A stretch of DNA of 64,000 bases from Montifringilla adamsi (lineage: Eukaryota > Chordata > Aves > Passeriformes > Passeridae), in assembly GCA_017590115.1 (NCBI GenBank), contig JAGGNK010010226.1:5491732-5555731 (forward strand), given 5' to 3'. The first letter of the stretch is position 1. Every line of letters starts with the position of its first letter. The notes below the pieces were generated by a model, which was given only the letters and a program-made list of their open reading frames with translations, searched no databases and had not been told where the DNA came from. Positions 38,170 through 50,961 of the stretch are shown in pieces. The position numbers and the translations under genes are program-made.

Positions 38170-38620
38170 TGTGAAGGCTGACCTAGAACAGAGACTAGAT
38201 GGAGTTAAAGAATAAAGTAGGTATTTATTAAAAGGCCTCAGTGGATACATCTTGGGCAATACAGGAGCCTGGCCAGGGCTACACAAAAGATGAGCCAAAA
38301 TGGTCACAAAATGGTCCACCGGTCTTGGGGTCTCTCACTTGTGTAAGTTCTGCTCCATTTCCATATTGGAGTCAATTGCCCAGTTACAGCTTTAGGTTAT
38401 GAAGTTCCATCCTTCTTGTTTTTCTCTCTTCAGTACTTCTTGTTTATGCTATTGGGCCTGAAATGTGGATCCTTGTTCCCCAGCTGGAGGAGTTGTTTTG
38501 TCTACATACTCTATGAAGGGAGCTTACTATCCCCTAATGAGAAGCTCAGAACTGCACACTAAAGCAGCACAGAATCTGAAAAATATAAAAGCTAAAACCT
38601 GAGGCCCAAGGGTGCCCACA
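38170..38620 (-). mobile_element. solo LTR of an endogenous retrovirus-like element, minus strand
   Basis: Read on the minus strand, the segment begins TGTGGGCACC and ends CAGCCTTCACA, the TG...CA ends typical of retroviral LTRs, 451 bp apart. Near its 3' side it has an AATAAA polyadenylation hexamer (complement at 38224-38229) followed by a short T-rich U5-like region. I recall similar LTRs from passerine genomes, with an AATAAATACC stretch near an ATGGAGTTAA-like motif. No gag, pol or env sequence adjoins it, so it is probably a solo LTR left after recombination. No clear target-site duplication is visible (ATGCCT on the left, GAAGAT on the right), so one border could be off or the duplication decayed. 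ERVL versus ERVK class cannot be decided here. Confidence 0.65.
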
Positions 38621-39403
38621 GAAGATGGCAGAGGGGGATTTTACCTAAATACCCTAAATACCCCTCTTGCCTTCCTGGCCCAGAGCCCCACAGCTCTGCT
38701 AAGAGGAGAGAAGTCAATGCTGGTCATTGCTCTCAGCCCTGCAAGCTTGTCCTCCCTTCCCATGTCTTCCTACCACATTAAGGTACTTCCATCCCCCTGC
38801 TTCTTCCTTCTCACCTGCCTGAGCTCCACAGCTGCTTTTTTTCTGGCAGCTCTCACATCTGTCCTGAGCGTGACCTGGCTTTACTTGTGGAAAATCAGCC
38901 TTTCACACACCTGTGGTCTTTGTGAGTCCTGCTGTTGCTCTGGTGCACAAAATAAATGAGATATTCGCTACAGGAGTTCTTTCTAGACAATTTAGGGCAG
39001 CTAACGTCTTCATATTTCAGTGTCAAATGAGATGGCATAATCAGAAATAACTTGCTACTACACCTTGTTTTTTCATATTCATCACATTTTTTATTTTGTC
39101 ATAAGCAATTCTGGTCAGAGCGTGTGTTGTAAAAGGTGCCACAGTGTGATATCAGACCCTCATTTTAAGTGATTTGGGATGACACCATACTACCAGTACT
39201 AAATACTAATATTGAAATGTGCTTTGGTCTTCTGAGTTATATACTTAACTTTCTAAGGGCAGAATTTTGCCAGGGATGTGCAGATTCCATGTTTTTGCTT
39301 GGGTCTTTGAGAGCAGAAGGAAACAGGCTTTTTTTTTGCTGTAATTTTTAATGCTTCATCCTCCTTCAACTGAAACATATTGCTTTTGAAATAAGGGAAA
39401 AAA

Positions 39404-39441
39404 CCTAAAAAAAAAAAAAAAACAAAAAAAACACAAATGAG
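39404..39441 (+). repeat. A-rich low-complexity tract
   Basis: A16-type run followed by CAAAAAAAACAC. Simple sequence. Confidence 0.9.
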
Positions 39442-41904
39442 CCAGCAAGCTACAAAACTTTCTATAAGAAAACTACTGTCCTTTCCAGTTTCTGATTTGT
39501 TCTTTCCAGTTAGTCCAACTGTATGTCTTGCAATATGAACTCATCCACTTGAAGATTTTATTGGTACAACTAAAGATATAGATCTACATGGAGCTTTTGT
39601 TAAAAGGGTTTGGATATTTTTAATGACATCTGATTTGCTAGCAAAAATGTCAAGCACATAATTGCCATTTCAGAGTTTCATAAATCTGAATCAATTAGTA
39701 AAAAGAACCCCTTGACCTCATGTCCATGAGAATTCATGATCATTCAGTCTAAGTGCTAAGGAGCTATTGGCACATGATGTTCAAGCTGAGTGATCCTTTT
39801 GTTCAATCCCATTTTCTTGAAGCAAGGTAAATGCAGCTCCCTTTGAATTTAAAACCTTGCTAAATTATTTAGTGCTACATATCACAGACTGATTAAATTT
39901 TTCACAGAGTAGTGAGATTGTTTCCCAGGTAGGTCATCACTCAGTTCAGTTTACCACTTAAAATTTCTTTCATTCTCAGTCAAAATACAGCAAGGACCAT
40001 CCATCATTATCACTCTGTCCTTTAATTTTTCTGTCAGCCTTTGTCAGGCTTGAAACAAAAGCCTTTACATTTTTATCAGCTGCAGCTATTGTTGTCTGAT
40101 TTGTACTCAGTCATGTCAAAATATCGGTTGTGTTTTTACCAAAAAAGTCAAATATTTTCAATAGGTCAGATCTATCTTTCACATAAGCCCACTAAACCAA
40201 ACAGAACCATTTCTCATTTCTTTGGAAATGGAGAGTAAAAATGCTCAGGGCCAAATTGGCAGGGAGAGTAAATTATCCAGGCTCCCTGCACTTAAATGGA
40301 TGGATGTCTTCTGCCTTAGCAAGGAGAACGCAGAATCAATTCAAGCAAGGAGAAGGAAATTTTGGGCAGGTGGGACTCGACACTGCTTTGAGCTGATCTG
40401 GTCCAACACTGCCCTGCCACTCCTAAGCAGTTTGCATCCGTGCCTCTGCTGAAGAGCAGCTTCCACACCCGGCCAGTTTGCCTGCTCCTCCTTTTTCCCC
40501 CATCCCCTGGGAATCAGCCTTCAGCTCTCCCCTGGCTCCTGCCCCTGGCATGTCAGCGGGCAGCAGTGCCATGAGGAACACCTTTCCAGAGCTTTGCTCA
40601 GTCTGCTCTCATGCAGCACCGAGCTCTGACATTATGTCAGGTCCTCACTGACATGAGGGTTCTTGGCTCCCTGTGCCACCAGAGAGGGGGCGGGAGCCCA
40701 TCTCTCCTACTGGATGTCCAGTTCCAGCCTCACCTCGATAACCTGTGCAACAGAAGTGACAAAGAGTCCATGCAAGTCCCTTAGCATGAAGGTCAACCCC
40801 TTTTCTATTTCCAACAGCTTTTATGGAAACAATTAGTTCTCCATGAGTTGTTTGCATTTCAGAGCTAGCAAGATGATGAAGTTAATACCAACTTAATTAC
40901 ATTATTGGATTTTTGACTGAATATCTGTCTGTCAACAAACATCCAGTTTAGAAGTGAGGTTTCAAAATTAATGGAGACAATTATTGCTTGACTTCTAGAT
41001 CTCCTGAGCATGGCTTTTCTATCTTCTTTGGGTCCCCATCTGCAAAATATAGCTATTTTCTGCTTCACAGGAGGCTAAGGATTAATACCTTAGTATTATT
41101 GAAATAGCAATCTGGCACAGTGATTTGGGTATGGCTACTTGAATTAAAAAGTTCCGCTCTGCAAGGTCTCTTGGTCATAATGATCCTTGGTATTTAGTGG
41201 CATGAGTGGCATAAAGAAAAATTCATTTTCAGCTGAACATTGTGTACAACTAGGTTCATAAATTGCAAGACAAGGAAGTGGAGTTTAGTTTCACTGCAGC
41301 ACAGATTTCTTGGGCAGAAATCTGCAAATCTATTCTGTTAAGATCCTCCCTGACAGAAAGCTCAAGAGGACAAATCTACATTGTCCCTATGATAGCAGGT
41401 TCTGAGCAGCTGCCAGCAGGGAGCTCAGAGTGACAATGTGTGCCTCGCTAGTGAAATAAGATAGGTTTACCTTGCACTAAAAAAAGAAATGACCAAAAGT
41501 CCTGCAGGAATCAAAACAGGTCAAATTGTAATTCTCTTTTCTGGCATGAAATGGAGCAGCACACCTTCTATGAAGCACAGTGATTCATATGGCTTAAACA
41601 GAAGCCTGTGCTGTTAAGTATATTTTTTTTTTATCCATAGTCTGTGTGCTTTTGGGAACTTCCAAACCCGTTCCAATCCCATCCTACACCTGCAATGCAT
41701 GATGAGAGAATGAGGAACATTGGACATTGCTTCTAGTTTATTTCTTGAACTGCATATTCTGTATTCTCTTATACAAAAGCCTTTTCAAGGCAAAGTTTTC
41801 ATAAGAATCCATAAATCTCAGAAGAACTGATAGGAATCATTCTGTAAGACTCAGCAGGCACCATACACACAGGTCTTTTCAATGTAAGGATCATTTCAGA
41901 ATTC

Positions 41905-41946
41905 TTGGATCTGGATCCAGATCTTCTCTGGATCTGGTCCAGAGAA
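41905..41946 (+). other. overlapping palindrome and hairpin
   Basis: 41908-41923 is a perfect 16-base palindrome (GATCTGGATCCAGATC). Directly after it, 41924-41932 (TTCTCTGGA) pairs perfectly with 41938-41946 (TCCAGAGAA) across a 5-base loop. CCAGATC and GGATCTGG could also pair, so alternative folds compete. No function is known. Confidence 0.7.
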
Positions 41947-42431
41947 GGATTTAAGGATGAGGTATGATCCAGGCATTCCAAAAAGCGTTGTCTGGAGAGC
42001 TCTGAGTTATTTGGTTACTTTGCACATTCCTGTTGCAGACTCTCATGTTGTTAATGGAGTATTCCAATGGACAGAGCCTTGAATGTAAGCTGGTACAAAC
42101 CAAACCTTTCTGGATCCAAAACAGGCTTAGATTTCATTGCCTGGGCAATGTGATGCTCCTCAGGCTGCTGATTCCTGATTTCTCTCATGTGCTGGGGTCT
42201 TTAGGAGCAAGTCCTGGTGTTGCTGTGAGCAAAGCAGACAGACTGCAGTCATTTGCACGGTGAAATTCACCACACTCTGCAAAGAAACCAAATGCTATTC
42301 CTTGTTTTTGCATCCCTTTTGAGAAGACACATTTTCTTTGAGTCTTCTGCCAGGCTTCCATTTTGATGTTTGGCATCAGAATTTGTGACTTTCATCAGGA
42401 AATTAATATCTGCACAAGTTTTCATTATTCT

Positions 42432-42513
42432 TAATCTGATGAGATCACATCTGAATCTGATGAGATCACATCTGAATCTGATGAGATCACATCTGAATCT
42501 GATGAGATCACAT
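42432..42513 (+). repeat. 21-bp minisatellite, four copies
   Basis: The unit TGAATCTGATGAGATCACAT plus C is repeated nearly perfectly four times; the first copy has TTAATC and the last stops one base early. The near identity suggests a recent expansion and probable copy-number variation. Confidence 0.97.
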
Positions 42514-43137
42514 AAAACACTGACATAGCCTAGTTCATGTTAGCTAGAATGCTTCCTAGGTAGCCTTTCATTTAAAATAAGAAATCTTGTTTGAAATGCT
42601 TTAATCTGAAGAGAAACCAGAAAGTTCTAAGTTAACCAGTGATTCATGTAAGCTATTTGGTAAAATAGGTAAACAGCATGCTTGCAGATTGGATAGCACT
42701 GTCATAAAACCATCACTTGTCATTGCAGTCTTAAGTAATTGGTATTTAAGAAAGATAATGAATGGAACCATGAGTCACACTAATTACTTTTACATACAAG
42801 AATGATGTATACAGCTTTCCTAATAAGCAAGGTTTTTCTCTCCTTATGAAGTAGGTGGATTTTTTTTTTCTCTTTGATTTAATTTTTAACAGATACTTAT
42901 CAGGGAAGGAGTTTCCCTTTATGAAAAGAAATTGGATAGATCAGTACATGTGACATGTATCTTTTTAACATGTTAATTTATTTCTAATGCTTGTTATACT
43001 CAGTTCTATTTCATTATTGTGGTACTCACACTCCAGGTATTACTATCATTATTCTTGGTGATGAATATGGCTACAACTGTGAGGGTTTTTAAAAGACTGT
43101 TCTAATTTTTCCGTCTTGAGAATATTTTATACTGGGA

Positions 43138-43181
43138 ATTAGATTAAAAATCAGTGTACATTAGATTAAAAATCAGTGTAC
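43138..43181 (+). repeat. 22-bp tandem duplication, two copies
   Basis: ATTAGATTAAAAATCAGTGT plus AC is repeated exactly twice. Confidence 0.97.
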
Positions 43182-44770
43182 AGATGAAAGATGGATCTTT
43201 GTTTTCTCATGGCTTCAGAAGTAAAACATCACACAGGTATAGATTCTAGAGAGCACGGTGGTGTTTTTTATCAAAACTAGAGCAATACAGAAAAATAATA
43301 GATGACTTATAGAGTAACTAACAAGGAGACTTTTAATTTTGGAAAATAATCTGTCATCCAGCATGGAAATAAGGTAAGCATGCTGCTTTGAAACCTTAAG
43401 AGAATAATTATGCAATGCTGAATTCAAGGATTCTGTGTCTGAAGTGTGTTCTGTAGGGCCCAATACTGAAAAGCTCTGAGCTACTTCAGCTTCCATTGAT
43501 TTCAGTCTGAATTGATGGTACTCAGGGACCAATTGCATTTCTTTCCAAAGCAAGGGAAGGACAGATTGTGGGTCAGACTTTTGCTCTTTTATTGCACTGA
43601 ATGGCACCCTTCAGAAATATTTTCAGTGAAATCAGTATGGAATGGGTCACTCACCATCAGCTTCTGAGAAACGAGTCCTTCCCTTTCAAACCTGAGATAT
43701 AAATAATCTGAGAAGTGTCAGATGCTCATGTCTTCTCAGAAGTGCTTTTCTCTACTTCTCTTCAAAGCTTTTGTTTTTTTTGTTCTTTAAAACCTGCAAT
43801 CACCTTATAGGCAAAGTCCTATTGGTCCTTATTGCTTTTGGAAATGGGAGCAAAGTATTTTCTATGTGTACAACTGGTTATGTTGTGCTCTGTGCTGGAG
43901 CATTCTGCATCAGGTGTTGTTGGCTCCTCTGCAGAGAAGGAGTCATGCTCCTAATTTTGGCATTCCTGCACTTGCTTGAGCAAAGCTTGAAGGATTTTAT
44001 GGGATGCTGGCATCATTTTTTGTATGATTTTTTTCTGACTTGCATGCATGGCTTTTTTATCAGTAATATTATTATAATTTCTGATTTTTAGTTTGAAGGT
44101 GTTTTAGAAAAATACTGATGTATACTAACAATAAATTGTAAGCATTAAGGATGACTGAAAGATGACTGTGCCTGCAAATTAGGGTAAAGATTTTGAAATA
44201 TACTCTGCTCTGGATCTTAGCAGACAACTGTGTCTTAAGCAAATGTGTGGGAAGAAGAAAAGCAATCCGGAAAAACCAGCTCTTATAGTTAGTAGAATTT
44301 TCTCCCCTTTTTCCCTCCATTGAGTCTGTCTGAAAGTGGGTGTTTTAACATACAGCCATTTCTCGTTAACATGTGTGTGTTTATTTTAGCATGATGGTGT
44401 TGTTTTTTTCATCTCCCACTCTGACACAGCATGTTTCATCTGTATATGGTTTCTACTGTGTGAGACATTTAAAATGGCTCAGCGAAGAAATGGATTCTTG
44501 TCACTTAAACTGTCACTCTCTCGTTCTGTGGAAATGTGGTCGTTTTAACAGAGTTTTAAATTCTGTGTACTCAAAGATTGACTATAAAATTTGAGAGTGA
44601 TAAATGTCAAGAATTTAAAGGTACCCTGTTGTACCTGTAATAATTTATGTTAATCATGTTTTAATTTAGTCATTTTCAACATACTTGTATTTACAAATTA
44701 AACCACTATTATGGTTCTCCTTTGTTTGCATGATATGATTTTATTTTATATTTTTTTTTCCACTCACCAG

Positions 44771-44890
44771 ATGTTTTCAGCACTTTGCTTCCCACTACTG
44801 TCATCCCCTCCCTTACCACTGCAACAGTCACAACCAATGTAGCCTTAACAGCCAGCACAACCACATCGGCAACAGCCACCAGCATCAGAG
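44771..44890 (+). CDS. CADM2: CADM2 exon C: Ser/Thr-rich juxtamembrane stalk
   Basis: This 120-nt exon (phase 1 in and out) encodes the extracellular stalk between the third Ig domain and the membrane. It finishes the Asp codon left by exon B, then gives 39 residues, 19 of them Ser or Thr, with STLLPTTVIPSLTTATVTT near the start and TSIR at the end. Such a stalk is expected to be rich in O-linked glycans and to hold the Ig domains off the membrane. The LLPTT-IPSLTTATVTT pattern matches the CADM2 stalk. The acceptor has a long T tract ending CACCAG and the donor is GTACAG. Because its length divides by three and its phases match, it can be skipped in frame; stalk exons are alternatively spliced in the paralogue CADM1. 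The next exon (transmembrane) is not in the window. Confidence 0.93.
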
Positions 44891-47800
44891 GTACAGTATC
44901 CTTCTTTGTTATGGCCTGGGAAGCACATGCTAAATAGGAAATTAGAGCTTTGACTTTGATTTTATTTTTTTTTTTAACAAGGATACAAGTTGCTGAAGAG
45001 AGGGTGCAAGCGTTCAGTTCAGTGTATATTTAACAGAATAATCCAAAGGGTGATAGGTGGGGGAAGAAAGATTTTGCATGACCTTGAATGTTGCCATTGC
45101 TCTAGCAGTGTGTATGTGAACTTTGACAGGATGCTTAAATTATTTGTATACATTTGCATTTAATTTTTAAGGTTAGTAAATTAACTTTAATGTAAAATGC
45201 AAGCAAGCTATTTTTAAATAAACGTGACCTTTTTAAGACTGGTTATTTTGGGTGCTACCATTTAAAACAAGCTAGGTGTCTCAGCACTGGAATTTCTGTT
45301 GATGAAATCTTGCTTGATAACAAAGATGCATCACCCTTGTTAGCCTTTTACAGTTTAAGGCATTCCTAATTTAGGGGTGTTGTTATCTCACCAGAGCTAG
45401 AGTAAATGAGCTAAAAGTTCTCTCTCCCCTCCCTGACCCCCATCTGTTGGGGTTTTTTCTGTTACAGCTTTTCAAATGTTTCTAGTAATGCTTCATTTCT
45501 TTATGAGCAAAATATAAAGGTTATTTTACTCTTTTATTCAGTGGCTGATCAGATAACTGTTAAATAGGGAAGATGTGTGCAGAAGGTTTTGCAGATTATC
45601 ATCTTCTGGGTAGCTACAAATCTCTTGTAGTAAATGAAATGGCAGAAGGTTCCTATGTGGTCTCTTGAAAGCTTTCCTTGCACAAGAAGAGAGGAAATTA
45701 TATTATTTTACCACACTGCAAGTATTGACATGATGAGGTGCAGTTAGGCCAGGAAAGTTGAGACAGTTATGACATCTTTTCTTTCTGGATGTGTTGTTAT
45801 TAGTCAGTTGTAGGGGCCTGCCTAACTTGCAAGAGTAAAAATTGTCATCGTATCAGATCACCTAAATTATTCCTCCACAGGACACAGATATTTTAATAAT
45901 GTGGCCTTCATGTGATAAACTGACATCAGACCTAAAATTACATTTTCTAATCTTTAATATGTCTTTTAATGTGAAATTGCCATTATTTTAATGAAGAGAG
46001 GAAGTGTTGTAGTAGTCCTTTTCCTTCAGAAAGAGAAAGCTAGACCATGGAAAACAGGCCAGTGTTCATGGGTCTAAGAGGTTGCAGGAGGAACATTTCC
46101 TGAAAAGGAGCAGAATGACAGGAATTGACATGTCTTTATAAAAGAGTGGTTTGTGTAAAGCACAGAAGCTTCCAAGTTTCTGAGGGCTCACATCCTGGAA
46201 GGACGATGCTCTTGGTGTGCTGTGCTGAAGTTTGCTGCCCTTCATGAATTGTTTTCTTCTGCTTGTTATGTGGCCATAACTATGTCATCGTTATGATTGT
46301 GCTGATGTTTTTAATGCATTGTCTCACCTCCTAAGTGTGGTTTTCAGCCTCATTTTCTTTCTTGTGGGGTGTTCATTTTCACTGTTTGTGTGTCCAGCAT
46401 CAATAGAATGGTCTGAAATGGGGAAACTCTTCATGTGTTTCAGCTCTAACACATGGGACAATGCATGCAATTTGATGCTACGCTTACAGAGGTGCTGCTT
46501 TAATAGAAAGTAAAAGAAAGGAAATTGGGTGATCAATTGCTGAAACATGAGCACTCACTTTCCCCAGAAAGAAAGAAGTGAATGCAGCAAAATGGCTGAA
46601 AAGATGAGACCATTTCAATCTCAAGGAAGTGGTAGATAGAGTCTGTTGGGGAGATAATCAAAGGGACAAATGAGTGTGGGAAGTCCATTTCCTCAAAATC
46701 TTGTATTGAAAGGAAAGTGATAGTTTATCCCAATGCAGAGAGAAAATACCATATGTGTAATAAACTAATGAAGTTGGGTTTTTTAACAGTCTAATATATC
46801 AAACCTCACTAAGACAGAAAAACAAGGTTACTATAAACATAAATCATGGAAGATATCCATGTGAAAGAAACATGAAAACGGGCATGAAAACAGGTGCAAA
46901 ATTAAATTGGGCAAGTTGTGGACATTTAACAAAACAAAAGTGTGTAGAAATACACTAGATGAATAACAAAAATAAAGAAATTAATCGTGAATAATGAGGA
47001 AAAGGCTGAAGTAATTGGTGTTTTAGCCAACAGTGGAAGACAACAGGAGTGCTGTTTCTAATGCGGGGTAGGAGGGGATGTCACAGTGAAAAATGACCAC
47101 AAATGGAGACAGATCAAAGAACAAGGACAGAAACATAGATATTCTCTGCAAAGAAGCTGAAGGCACAAGCTTGTTTGGTTTTGCTTTAAAAACAGAAGTC
47201 AATATGACCCTGATGAAGAGTAATTTTCCAAGTTCAGTGGGAAAAATTATTCCCTGTATTAGTGGCAAAGACATTTAGCACAGTCGCTTTGTAAACGCAT
47301 GGGAGACAGAGACTTCAGATATTCAGCTATTCAAGTTCTATGACTTTTTCATCCTGACTTTCTTTCAAAGTGCTTTATTCCCATGGCAGAGGGAACTGGA
47401 CAAGGTGCACCTCCTTGGGTCTCCTCATCCCCTATCTGTCTTGGATCCATAAACAAATAATGTTCATAGACTTTCAGTGCCTGATGTGGAGTTCTGCCAT
47501 CCTGAAATACAAGACTGAACCTCATCTCCAATGTCCACTCCACCCCATAGAAGTACAAATGACATAAGAGCCATTGCAGAGATCAGGTTTTTCAGTGCTA
47601 TCTGCTGCTAGCTGAGCAAAAAGTACCACATAAACATATTTTCCTTTGACACCTCTGCTTCATATTACAACAAGATTTTCGACATGAAAGAATAAATAAG
47701 GACATTAAGTTGAGAAACTATCCATATATTCTCAATCATCAAAACTTTTTTGGTTTGTTTTTTTTTTCTTTGTCTCATTTTGTTGGATCATGTCTTAAGG

Positions 47801-48922
47801 AAACATGTTTTCCACAGATCATAGTAGTGTATGCTATTTGATAGTATTTTTGAACTAGGTTTCCCATAGCTGGCATAATTAACTTCCTAGACAGATTTTA
47901 CTGATTGTGTTCTAAAATTAGTGCTTAATACTTAAGAATCTCCTCTGGTAAGTTTTACAAGACATTCCTCTGTTCTGCATGACTTTTACATAGTCCTATT
48001 TGAGTATGCATTGCTTCACATTCAGTCTCAGGGAATGTCTTTGCAGGCATAAGATACAGGGTGTAAAAAACTAATGGAATCTGTGAATCCAAGGCATTTG
48101 GCATTCTGATTATTGTAACTCCTCTTTGCCAAAAGCCTTAATTCATGGGAAAGAAGATTCTCCAAAGTCATCAGTTAATTCTGGAACCATGTGATTCATT
48201 GCTGTCCTAATTTGCCTGGCATTTAGTAAACAACATGAAAAAGGCTACTGATCCAGTTGGATGACAGCATGATAATTCATAAACTTTCTGTTTAGTCAAA
48301 GTTTTCACTTTCTCAGAAAACGTATGCTTGTTTTTGTGCTCAGTCCTTCAGGAATTAATTATTCTTTTACTGGTACATTACCTACTAACTGAAAAAACCC
48401 TAAACGTAATTTGATGCCAGTGAGGAATATTACCCTTTATATATTTGTCAAGGGTATCTTAAAGCCTAATAACCGTGATGAGAAATGTACAACAAAATGA
48501 GAATAAAATGTATGAGAAGAAACAAATCTGGAGGACTACTGAAAGAATAATTATACACTGTGTGAGTATGTACATCAGTCTTTCTATCAGATTTATGTAA
48601 TGTTATTTGTGAAAGCTGTGCATGGATCCATGCAATTTTTCCCTTTTATGACTGGGAAGAGGCACAAGAGGATTGTGGATTTGCCCCAACAGTGAAACAA
48701 GGGATGCTGCCATTGGAGAAATTCTTTGTTAGTGTAAAGTGAAGTTAGGTGGTGCTGTGCCAATCTTTCCAAGTCCTGTAGGGGTGAGGGGGTGTGATTA
48801 ACAGTCTAGGAGAAGCCACCTCAAGCCAGAACAGAACTGTGTTTCTGTATTCACAGAGGGAAAAATCCTGTGCACACAAATGTACATAAAGCCTTCCCAT
48901 GGGCTGTCATTATGTTAATCAC

Positions 48923-48940
48923 CCACACACACACACACAA
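48923..48940 (+). repeat. (CA)n microsatellite
   Basis: About eight CA units. Confidence 0.93.
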
Positions 48941-49599
48941 AAACAGATAATTTGTTTTGTTTTGTTTAAATCCTATTTCTATCAAGGAACAAAAAAAGTC
49001 AAAGAGGTTATAAAACTTACTTATTTTTACTTATTACCGAAGACTGAAACCTCACCTCCACCACCCAAACAGGTGGAAATTTAAGAATGTCAAACCCAAT
49101 CTCAAAAGACAGATCTTTTCAGTTTGATGGCACGTCTCAGAGTGATTCAGGCTCAGCTGACTCACTTGGATGGTGACTGTACCAGAATGTTCAAAGCTTT
49201 ATATAGCAACGCCTGAAAACATCTCCAGAAGTTGTTGTGTGCAGCACAGACGTGATGCTGCTCCCAGGCAGCAGCACTGGGGAGATCAAGAGTTTATTTG
49301 TCAGGGTGACCACAAAGGCAAAAAAATGCACACATATATCAGTGAAATCCCTGCCTTATTATAATCCACTTTGCTTTTGTTGGGTTTAGCTTTGATATAA
49401 AATAAAGATTTCTTAAAGGAAATCTGTGGAGCTGAAATTAGGAGTTTACAGTGGCAGAAGGAGGGGTTTGAGGTTGTAATAATTTTGAAAAATATTGTGA
49501 CTTTAAGTGTGAATATTTCTCTTTAATAGCAAAAATGACAACCATCCCAGCTAGAAAATTAAGTTAATTTTTTTTCCTAGTTTTACCTTGAAGTCTCTA

Positions 49600-49600
<1 letters not shown>

Positions 49601-49633
<33 letters not shown>

Positions 49634-49690
49634 AAAACCCACAAAACCAAACCAAAACAAAAAGAAAAAACCTAAACCCAACCCTAATAG
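49601..49690 (+). repeat. (AAAAC)n and A/C-rich tract
   Basis: About five AAAAC units, then A-rich sequence with CCC and CCAAACC, ending CCTAAACCCAACCCTAA. The end looks telomere-like, but only one unit is exact. Confidence 0.9.
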
Positions 49691-50238
49691 AAAAACTGTG
49701 TCATTATAGGCAGCTTAAATAGAAAAAACTACTAGAACAGTACTTGTAGTCCTCATACTTTTTCCTATCAAAAAATGCTAAACATTACCAGTTCTTTCCT
49801 TGTGATTTTGTTTTTCTTTCTCATAATCTGATTAATAAAACTTGGCAGGCTGAGATATTGACAAAGAAAGAAACAACAAAGCAAGGAAAAGCTATAGAAT
49901 ATGTGAGGGGCAAAGGAGATAAGGGTAGACTTACACTTTAAATATAGTTGTACGTGCTTACTTGCAGTCAGCTCTGATAGTAAAAATGATCATTGTCTAA
50001 TGTTAGGAGCAGTTTCCTATGACAGCCAGCTAAAAGCCAGTTCATTTATATACTACTTTATAGCTGTAGCAGTAACATAAAACCTAATTTGTGGCTGGGT
50101 TTATTCAAACTGTATAGGAAAATTAGAACTCTCTATTTTTTCTCCCTACTTTTACACTAGTCTCCTAGTGGCTTACCCAAGGTCTAGATTTATCGGAAAG
50201 ATGAACAATTTAAGATTCAAACAACAGTGCCTTTGTTG

Positions 50239-50268
50239 TTTTTTTTTTTTTTTTTTGGTTTTTTTTTT
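50239..50268 (+). repeat. poly(T) tract with GG interruption
   Basis: T18, GG, T10. Simple sequence. Confidence 0.9.
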
Positions 50269-50961
50269 CCCATTAGCCATTCAAGTCTTCATCATGCATC
50301 TTTCAATAACTGCAATCTCTTGATTTTATACTGATTTCTTTCATTACCATTATTTTTGCAATCTACTTGTTCCTCAGATGTATAGATGGTGTGTTAAAAA
50401 ATCACCATAAACCTATGTTAGACCATGATGAGATCTCAAACTTATTTTCCAGCCCTCTTTTTCAAAATCTCTGAACAGGACTGTCTTGGTCGGAGCTGTT
50501 ACCCAGGAGAAACATCCACAAGCTACAGCTGAGTGATGGCTGGAAAACTTTCCCTAGCATCTGCAGCCAGCTGGTAGACCAAACTGTTGGATATTTTTAT
50601 ATCAAAGTATACCTGTTGTGAACAGGACTTGGAGTTTCTTAAGTTCTACAGCAATATTTTCATGAGGCTTAGTCATCCACAGTGCCCATTTTAGGGGTTG
50701 CACAGTTTTGTTCCTTTTCTGAAGCACCATTTAATTAGGGTTTCATTCCACTAGTCAGGCTTAGTGGTGCAATTAGTGCTGTGAATTCTCAAAGCTCACA
50801 GATTTAAGATCAACAGAGGAGCTTGTAGCATCTGTTCTAACTCAAAGAGCTCTTTGGTTTTCAGGTCTGATAGATACAGAGCCAGGAAAACCTGCTTATA
50901 GCACAATCTGGAAAAACAAAAAAAAGGAAAATTAAACTCCTCCCTTCATCACCCCTCCCTC

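Larger units (their letters stand above)
26339..44770 (+). other. CADM2: CADM2 intron B-C (18,432 bp)
   Basis: The donor is GTGAGT. The acceptor before 44771 has a long T-rich tract ending CACCAG. Recognised contents are an antisense LINE relic near 30.5 kb, a very AT-rich stretch at 32.7-32.9 kb, a possible MIR-like SINE relic near 36.6 kb, a solo LTR at 38.2-38.6 kb, nested hairpins near 41.9 kb and small tandem repeats at 42.4 and 43.1 kb. A relatively GC-rich patch lies at 40.4-40.7 kb without a recognised function. No other exon was found. Confidence 0.85.

Noticed and set aside
38612..38959. 115-codon open frame on the + strand beside the solo LTR
   Set aside because: It starts inside the LTR border, has no domain or recognisable homologue, and its composition follows a C/T-rich stretch. 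Taken as chance.
43215..43607. 130-codon open frame on the minus strand
   Set aside because: No recognisable motif. It opposes the CADM2 strand and shows no sign of an exon or retroelement. Judged chance.
49655..49690. interstitial telomere repeat (CCTAAACCCAACCCTAA)
   Set aside because: Only one exact CCCTAA unit; the rest fits the A/C-rich low-complexity tract.
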